From assembly GCA_002316585.1 (NCBI GenBank), contig DCDU01000185.1:1-12578 (forward strand): a stretch of DNA of 12,578 nt, read 5' to 3'. A program made the translations under genes and the position numbers. The notes under the pieces were generated by a model. That model was not told where the DNA came from. It worked only from the letters and a program-made list of their open reading frames with translations, and did no database searches. Below, one piece after another: positions 8,619-12,578 of the stretch (positions within the stretch are counted from its first letter, which is position 1; each line of letters begins with the position of its first letter). Source of the DNA: Firmicutes bacterium UBA1047. GTDB taxonomy: Bacteria; Bacillota; Clostridia; Tissierellales; Sedimentibacteraceae.

Positions 8619-8645
8619 ATATCGGCTCTTATAGTGATTTTTTGA
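8619..8645 (-). promoter_or_regulatory. Candidate sigma-D/sigma-28 (flagellar) promoter
   Basis: On the minus strand the -10 element GCCGATAT (8619-8626) matches the Bacillus/Clostridium sigma-D consensus at all eight bases. TCAA (8642-8645) lies 15 bp upstream, where TAAA is usual. Transcription would begin near 8610, about 50 nt before the ribosome binding site of the small membrane ORF, and would point toward the two chemoreceptor genes. Sigma-D commonly drives chemoreceptor and flagellar genes, which fits the context. Confidence 0.55.
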
Positions 8646-8768
8646 ATACAAGTCCTAAAAAAAATATATAAGCATAAGTATCATTTTTTAACCGGACAAT
8701 TTTATGTCATCAGATAAAAATAATCCTATTCACAAAAAAGTTTAATATAAAGCTGACAAATATGAAAA

Positions 8769-8808
8769 AGCTGCATTTCATTGATTGATTATCAATAAAA
8801 ATGCAGCT
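8769..8808 (-). terminator. Rho-independent terminator of the pirin gene
   Basis: AGCTGCATTT (8769-8778) pairs with AAATGCAGCT (8799-8808). An inner 6-bp stem (8780-8785 with 8791-8796) closes a 5-nt loop. On the minus strand the stem is followed directly by a run of five T counting the last stem base. It lies 17 bp past the pirin stop codon. Confidence 0.85.
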
Positions 8809-8825
8809 GATGTAGACGATACATT

Positions 8826-9671
8826 TTAGCTTACTGCGTTATGTTTGATAAATGTTCCTCTGTCCAGCTCGGAAAAAGCAGTTTGAATTTCTTGACGTGT
8901 ATTCATAACAATAGGACCGCCCCATGCAATTGGTTCTCTGATCTGTTCCCCGGAAAAGAAGAAGAAACGGCAATCCTGATTTGCTTTGAGACAAATGCTG
9001 TCTCCCGACCCGAACAAGATAGCAGTCTTTTCCGAATAGCTCTGACCGGCAATCTCCGCATCTCCCAAGATGAGAAATACAAACACGTTTTCGTCCGCTT
9101 TGGTTGGCAGTACCGCTTCATTCCCAGCATTTAAGGAAATATCATACATGGTTGCATGCCAATGAGGCAGCTGTATGCCCCGAACATCTTTGTACTGCCC
9201 GGAGATTATCCGCACTATACCGAAGTCCTCCTCTTTTATCTTCACCATATCCCTACTGATATCAAAATAAGCCGGCGGTGTCATTTTTTGTGTTTGCTGT
9301 AAATTGAGCCATATTTGCAGCCCCAGCATCCGCGGGGATGCTTTGGGCATCTCTTGGTGCAGAATTCCGCTGCCGGCTGTCATCCATTGGCTTTCGCCGC
9401 TGCGGATTACGCCTTTATTACCCAGACTGTCCTCATGCTCGATTTCTCCCTCAATCAAGTATGTAATGGTTTCAATCCCCCTGTGAGGGTGCATTTGAAA
9501 CCCTCTGACGTAATCGTCCGGATTGGTGGAATCAAAGGAATCCAGCATCAGGAACGGGTCAAAATCCTCCACGTTGGTCGGTCCCAACACCCGCACTAAA
9601 TTGACTCCGGCACCGCCAACAGTCCTGTGCCCCTGCACAGTTTTTATTACTTTTCGCTCATTCCTCGGCAA
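8826..9671 (-). CDS. Pirin-family bicupin protein
   Basis: A 281-residue cytoplasmic protein with two cupin barrels, a normal pirin length. The metal site of the N-terminal cupin is intact: H61 and H63 in MHPHRGIETITYL, and H105 and E107 in SGILHQEMP. These correspond to the iron ligands of characterised pirins. Some bacterial pirins have quercetin dioxygenase activity and others modulate enzymes or transcription; the substrate here cannot be predicted. The N-terminal cupin is highly conserved and the C-terminal one (about 165-265) more variable. The frame starts at a TTG (9671) only 2 nt after AGGAG, an unusually tight spacing. An out-of-frame ATG lies just downstream (around 9658). The exact start is therefore uncertain, although homology begins near residue 7. 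It is a single-gene unit with its own terminator, divergent from the two-component/ABC operon. Confidence 0.9.
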   Translation of the reverse strand: MPRNERKVIKTVQGHRTVGGAGVNLVRVLGPTNVEDFDPFLMLDSFDSTNPDDYVRGFQMHPHRGIETITYLIEGEIEHEDSLGNKGVIRSGESQWMTAGSGILHQEMPKASPRMLGLQIWLNLQQTQKMTPPAYFDISRDMVKIKEEDFGIVRIISGQYKDVRGIQLPHWHATMYDISLNAGNEAVLPTKADENVFVFLILGDAEIAGQSYSEKTAILFGSGDSICLKANQDCRFFFFSGEQIREPIAWGGPIVMNTRQEIQTAFSELDRGTFIKHNAVS

Positions 9672-9781
9672 TTCTCCTTTTAATTATTTTTTTCTGTGAA
9701 TAATTTCTGCATCAATTTCAAATTCAGCTGTAAATCGCTAAATTCCTATTTATCAGTATGGAATAAATAATATACACATTC

Positions 9782-9790
9782 ATAATACCA
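9782..9790 (-). promoter_or_regulatory. Possible extended -10 promoter of the pirin gene
   Basis: The minus strand reads TGGTATTAT, an extended -10 element (TGnTATAAT with one mismatch), about 110 nt upstream of the pirin start. No good -35 box stands at 17 bp, which extended -10 promoters tolerate. Copies of CAGCTGTAA flank it at 9725-9733 and 9834-9842. Confidence 0.3.
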
Positions 9791-9835
9791 TATTTTTCTA
9801 CATTTAAAAAGCAATATCTTTCCTTGAAACTCCCA

Positions 9836-9861
9836 GCTGTAATACTCAAATAAATTACAGC
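9836..9861. repeat. 8-bp inverted repeat at the response-regulator truncation point
   Basis: GCTGTAAT (9836-9843) and ATTACAGC (9854-9861) are perfect inverted arms around a 10-nt spacer. They lie where the open frame of the truncated regulator begins and upstream of the pirin promoter. They could be an operator, a small hairpin or a scar of the deletion; nothing in the sequence selects among these. Confidence 0.4.
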
Positions 9862-10181
9862 ATCAAGCAGATACCGAATTAAATTCTAATGGTATAAAAG
9901 TACAACTGCTAAAAGGAGAAGTATATAAAAATGGAGAACAGCTTGACTTAACAGCAAGTGAGTATAAATTGTTATGCATGTTTATGGAAAACCCCGATAT
10001 TGTTCTTTCGTCGGAACAGATTTTAAGCAAACTATGGGATTGTAACGAAAACTATATAGATAGCAATACTCTTACCGTATATATACGCAGATTGCGTACA
10101 AAAATCGAAGACGCTCCGAGCAAACCTCAAAAAATAGTGACGGTTCGGCGTATGGGGTATAAGTGGAATACTGATAATTGA
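9843..10181 (+). pseudogene. Response regulator remnant: OmpR-type DNA-binding domain only
   Basis: After a stop at 9840-9842 the frame is open for 112 codons to TGA 10179-10181. It encodes a complete OmpR/PhoB-type winged helix: LTASEYKLLCMF, the recognition-helix region DSNTLTVYIRRLRTKI, and the wing RRMGYKW. The 120-residue receiver domain that should precede it, with its phosphoacceptor Asp, is absent. Nothing resembling it occurs in 9672-9842. There is no ATG, GTG or TTG before the TTG at 9969, which falls inside the domain, so a full DNA-binding domain probably cannot be made. The stop is 8 bp before the histidine kinase ATG, the normal arrangement for a regulator-kinase pair. I infer a 5' deletion that removed the promoter and receiver. 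The surviving domain looks undamaged, which suggests a recent event or selection on the rest of the operon. Confidence 0.75.
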
Positions 10182-10189
10182 GGTGTATG

Positions 10190-11227
10190 ATGAAAATACT
10201 GATAAACAGGAAAATCAAAGAACTTTTTCGTTTGGTATTGCTGCTCATAGTAGCATTTACCTTGATTTCCGCTGCTTTCATAGGTTTTAAATTTGAAAAT
10301 GCAGCATTGTGCGTATTGGTATGTTCCTTGTGCATGAGTATCTCGATATTGGCAACAGGTTATAAATATTTCAAGGAACAAAATATAATCATGGAAAATG
10401 CGGTAACGCAAATCAAAGAATACATTTCCGGAAATCAAAATTCATGTATTGAATGTGATGATGAAGGTGAGCTATACAGACTATTTCATGAAATAAACTC
10501 CTTAGTTTCTATTTTGAATGCCCACGCTGAAAATGAGGGGAATGCAAAAAAATTTTTAAAAGATACCATATCCGATATTTCCCACCAGTTGAAAACTCCG
10601 CTTGCTGCCCTTAATATCTATAACGGTATTATGCATGAAGAAGCAAAGGATTTACCGACAATCAAGAAGTTTACTGTTCTTTCAGAGCAGGAGATTGACA
10701 GAATAGAAACACTGGTGCAAAACCTCTTAAAAATCACGAAACTTGATGCCGGAACAATCATGATTGAGAAAGCTGTAGAAAATGTATCTGAAATGATGGG
10801 CAGTATAGAAAAGCACTTTTCTTTTCGTGCCAAACAGGAGGAAAAGGAAATATATCTGTCTGGCAATAATGACGTTACTTTATTATGTGACCGTAATTGG
10901 CTGCTTGAAGCAATCAGTAATATTGTTAAAAACGCTTTTGACCATACGCAAAAAGGAAATGCTGTTCATATCGAATGGAAACAACTTGCGTCTGTTATTC
11001 AAGTCATCATAAAGGACAACGGAAGCGGTATTCACCCAGAGGATTTACACCATATTTTCAAAAGATTTTATCGCAGTCGTTTTTCTAAAGATACACAAGG
11101 TATCGGGCTTGGGTTACCGCTTGCGAAAGCTATTGTTGAAGCACACAGCGGAACAATCGAGGCTGACAGCGAATTAGGTATTGGCACTGCTTTTACAATC
11201 AATTTTTTAATTCCTACAAAATTGTAG
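10190..11227 (+). CDS. Sensor histidine kinase, intramembrane-sensing type
   Basis: A 345-residue membrane kinase. ATG 10190 sits 6 nt after GAGG (10180-10183); ATG 10187 and TTG 10178 are too close or overlap the regulator stop. Two transmembrane helices (about 12-33 and 38-57) are joined by a very short external loop. This is typical of kinases that sense through a partner ABC transporter rather than a sensor domain. A HAMP-like linker follows. The H-box is DISHQLKTPLAAL with phospho-acceptor H132; the N-box is NIVKN (N244, N248); the G1 box is DNGSGI at 276-281; the F-box is FKRFYRS at 290-296; the G2 box is GIGLGL at 304-309. All catalytic motifs are intact. The cognate regulator upstream has lost its receiver, so the kinase has no evident phosphorylation target here. 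The ABC ATPase and permease genes follow, as in peptide-antibiotic sensing/detoxification modules. Confidence 0.93.
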   Translation: MKILINRKIKELFRLVLLLIVAFTLISAAFIGFKFENAALCVLVCSLCMSISILATGYKYFKEQNIIMENAVTQIKEYISGNQNSCIECDDEGELYRLFHEINSLVSILNAHAENEGNAKKFLKDTISDISHQLKTPLAALNIYNGIMHEEAKDLPTIKKFTVLSEQEIDRIETLVQNLLKITKLDAGTIMIEKAVENVSEMMGSIEKHFSFRAKQEEKEIYLSGNNDVTLLCDRNWLLEAISNIVKNAFDHTQKGNAVHIEWKQLASVIQVIIKDNGSGIHPEDLHHIFKRFYRSRFSKDTQGIGLGLPLAKAIVEAHSGTIEADSELGIGTAFTINFLIPTKL

Positions 11228-11247
11228 GGCAAGTGTCATATAACAGT

Positions 11248-11267
11248 AAGATTGACATGGTAATCTT
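11248..11267 (+). promoter_or_regulatory. Dyad overlapping a TTGACA box before the ABC genes
   Basis: AAGATT (11248-11253) and AATCTT (11262-11267) form a perfect 6-bp inverted repeat with an 8-nt spacer. A consensus -35 hexamer TTGACA begins inside it, at 11252. No good -10 lies at 16-18 bp; TATCAA is at 14 bp. The 69-bp gap between kinase and ATPase genes may hold a separate regulated promoter for the transporter, as in Bce-type modules. The evidence is suggestive only. Confidence 0.35.
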
Positions 11268-11296
11268 TCAATATCAAGAAAGAAAGAGGATACCCT

Positions 11297-11980
11297 ATGA
11301 ATTTATTGGAAGTTAAATCAATTTCTAAAATCTATGGCAGCGGTGAAGCTGCCGTACATGCATTAAAAGATATCAGCTTTTCCGTCCCGAAAGGTGAATT
11401 TGTCGCAATAGTCGGAGAATCCGGCTCCGGCAAGAGTACACTTCTGAATATGGTAGGTGCGCTTGATACGCCCACTTCCGGCAAGGTGTTTATCGATGGT
11501 AAAGATATTTTTTCCATGAAAGACAGCAGCCTGACAATTTTCCGGCGCAGAAATATTGGATTTATTTTTCAGAGTTTTAATTTGATTCCGGAATTGAATG
11601 TTGAGCAAAACATCATATTTCCCGTACTGCTTGATTATCAAAAGCCCGATAAAAAGTATCTTGAGGAATTACTTACGGTGCTTAATTTGAAAGAACGCCG
11701 CCGCCATTTACCCAGTCAATTATCAGGTGGACAGCAACAGCGTGTAGCAATAGGACGTGCGCTAATTACGCGACCCTCGCTTATCCTTGCCGACGAGCCG
11801 ACGGGTAATCTGGACACGCAAAACAGCAGTGAAGTGATTACTTTGCTAAAAGAAGCTGCGAGAAAATATCAGCAGACCATTATTATGATTACCCATAGCC
11901 GAAGTATAGCACAGACCGCAGACCGGATACTGCAAGTGTCTGACGGGGTACTGACTGATTTCGGGAGGTGCCGCGAATGA
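11297..11980 (+). CDS. ABC transporter ATP-binding protein (MacB/LolD/BceA type)
   Basis: A 227-residue cytoplasmic ATPase that energises the adjacent FtsX-like permease. ATG 11297 follows AAGAGGA at about 6 nt. Walker A is GESGSGKST at 40-48, the Q-loop is FQSFN with Q92, the signature is LSGGQQQR starting at 142, Walker B is LILADE at 162-167, the D-loop is NLD, and the switch His is H200 in ITHS. Length and motifs are those of the MacB/LolD/BceA group, which usually serves efflux, lipoprotein release or antimicrobial-peptide detachment rather than import. Its stop overlaps the permease start (ATGA at 11977-11980), so the two are translationally coupled. The preceding kinase gene indicates a transporter whose activity is sensed and whose expression is induced by its substrate. 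The substrate cannot be named from the sequence. Confidence 0.95.
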   Translation: MNLLEVKSISKIYGSGEAAVHALKDISFSVPKGEFVAIVGESGSGKSTLLNMVGALDTPTSGKVFIDGKDIFSMKDSSLTIFRRRNIGFIFQSFNLIPELNVEQNIIFPVLLDYQKPDKKYLEELLTVLNLKERRRHLPSQLSGGQQQRVAIGRALITRPSLILADEPTGNLDTQNSSEVITLLKEAARKYQQTIIMITHSRSIAQTADRILQVSDGVLTDFGRCRE

Positions 11981-12578
11981 AAAGCTATCTTAGCCTGATT
12001 CCGATTTCGGCAAAAGTACACAGACAGCAAAATCGCATGACGCTTTTGTGTATCATCTTTTCTGTGTTCATGGTAACATCTGTATTCAGCATGGCTGAAA
12101 TGGGCGCCAAAATGGAGCAAGCAAGACTGATGGATAAACATGGCGACCTGTCGTTTCAGGACTTGTTCAACAGTGCAATGGGACAAACGCTTTTATTGAT
12201 TGCGGCAGTGTTGTTTTTACTGATACTGATTGCCGGGGTACTGATGATTTCAAGCAGTATCAATAGCAGTGTAGCCCAAAGGACAAAGTTTTTCGGCATG
12301 ATGCGCTGTATCGGAATGAGCAAACAGCAAATTATTCGTTTTGTCAGGCTGGAAGCTCTGAACTGGTGTAAAACTGCGGTTCCGATTGGTATTGTGCTTG
12401 GAATTGTAACGTCATGGGGCTTGTGCGCTGCTCTGCGTTTCCTTGTTGGTGAAGAATTTTCTCATATTCCTCTGTTTGATATCAGCGTCATCGGCATTGT
12501 CAGTGGAATTATTGTGGGTGTTGTTACAGTTCTCATTGCCGCCGGTTCTCCGGCAAAACGAGCTGCTAAGGTATCGCC
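11977..12578 (+). CDS. FtsX-like ABC transporter permease, 5' part only
   Basis: ATG 11977 overlaps the ATPase stop and has GGGAGGTG (11963-11970) upstream. Two hundred residues are in the window and the frame is open at the right edge. TM1 is about 21-40 and is followed by only about 30 residues before TM2 (about 70-92). Then comes an FtsX-type cytoplasmic coupling loop (QRTKFFGMMRCIGMSKQQI at about 101-119), TM3 about 130-155 and TM4 about 169-189, ending in a basic SPAKRAAKV segment. The N-terminal half thus carries one FtsX domain without a large MacB periplasmic core. Related clostridial permeases are about 750-850 residues long with a big extracytoplasmic domain after this point and a second FtsX domain; the remainder presumably lies beyond 12578. 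Confidence 0.9.
   Translation, partial: MKSYLSLIPISAKVHRQQNRMTLLCIIFSVFMVTSVFSMAEMGAKMEQARLMDKHGDLSFQDLFNSAMGQTLLLIAAVLFLLILIAGVLMISSSINSSVAQRTKFFGMMRCIGMSKQQIIRFVRLEALNWCKTAVPIGIVLGIVTSWGLCAALRFLVGEEFSHIPLFDISVIGIVSGIIVGVVTVLIAAGSPAKRAAKVS

Larger units (their letters stand above)
7956..8825. other. 870-bp stretch without an intact gene
   Basis: This gap between the chemoreceptor pair and the pirin gene holds a 63-codon minus-strand open stretch (8073-8261), an interrupted small membrane ORF (8352-8549), a flagellar-type promoter (8619-8645) and the pirin terminator (8769-8808). Just upstream of the receptor ATG is a short hairpin, TGCCG-TTTC-CGGCA (7989-8002), in the mRNA leader. I found no convincing promoter within 150 bp of the receptor start. 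Positions 8646-8768 are AT-rich with nothing recognisable. Confidence 0.7.

Noticed and set aside
11332..11641. Minus-strand frames opposite the ABC ATPase.
   Set aside because: They are shadows of a strongly conserved ATPase and have no independent coding signals.

Overview
The window looks like a low-GC, motile, anaerobic Gram-positive bacterium of the Clostridia type. The grounds are strong GGAGG ribosome binding sites, AT-rich intergenic DNA, a NhaC antiporter paired with a sigma-54 activator, methyl-accepting chemotaxis proteins (MCPs), and a clostridial-type histidine kinase/FtsX ABC transporter set. This rests on gene content and style; no marker gene fixes the genus.

Left region (1-3890). 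A NhaC-family sodium/proton antiporter gene lies on the minus strand. Its 3' end is scrambled by a 76-bp inverted/direct duplication at the window edge. It is divergent from a plus-strand sigma-54 enhancer-binding activator. The shared spacer holds a well-matched -24/-12 promoter facing nhaC, a vegetative promoter facing the activator, and a 21-bp dyad between them that could be the activator's binding site. A strong hairpin terminator separates this pair from what follows.

Middle region (4071-8650). Two minus-strand MCP genes are tandem paralogues with nearly identical cytoplasmic tails but different sensors. The downstream one has a double-Cache domain with most of the universal amino-acid-binding signature; the upstream one looks like a four-helix-bundle receptor. 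Upstream is about 870 bp without an intact gene. It holds a 63-codon open stretch of unknown meaning, a small two-segment membrane ORF interrupted by one in-frame TAA, and just before it a near-consensus sigma-D/sigma-28 (flagellar) promoter.

Right region (8769-12578). A minus-strand pirin-family cupin gene with its own terminator is divergent from a two-component/ABC-transporter operon. That operon begins with a response-regulator remnant: the DNA-binding domain is intact but the receiver domain is missing. It continues with an intramembrane-type histidine kinase, an ABC ATPase, and the first 200 residues of an FtsX-like permease that runs off the right edge.

I see no RNA gene, CRISPR array, insertion sequence or prophage. 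I do not see a clearly new multi-gene system. The points most worth following are the sigma-54/NhaC circuit with its unusual winged-helix activator, the flagellar-type promoter in front of a broken small membrane ORF, the decapitated response regulator, and the rearranged nhaC end.
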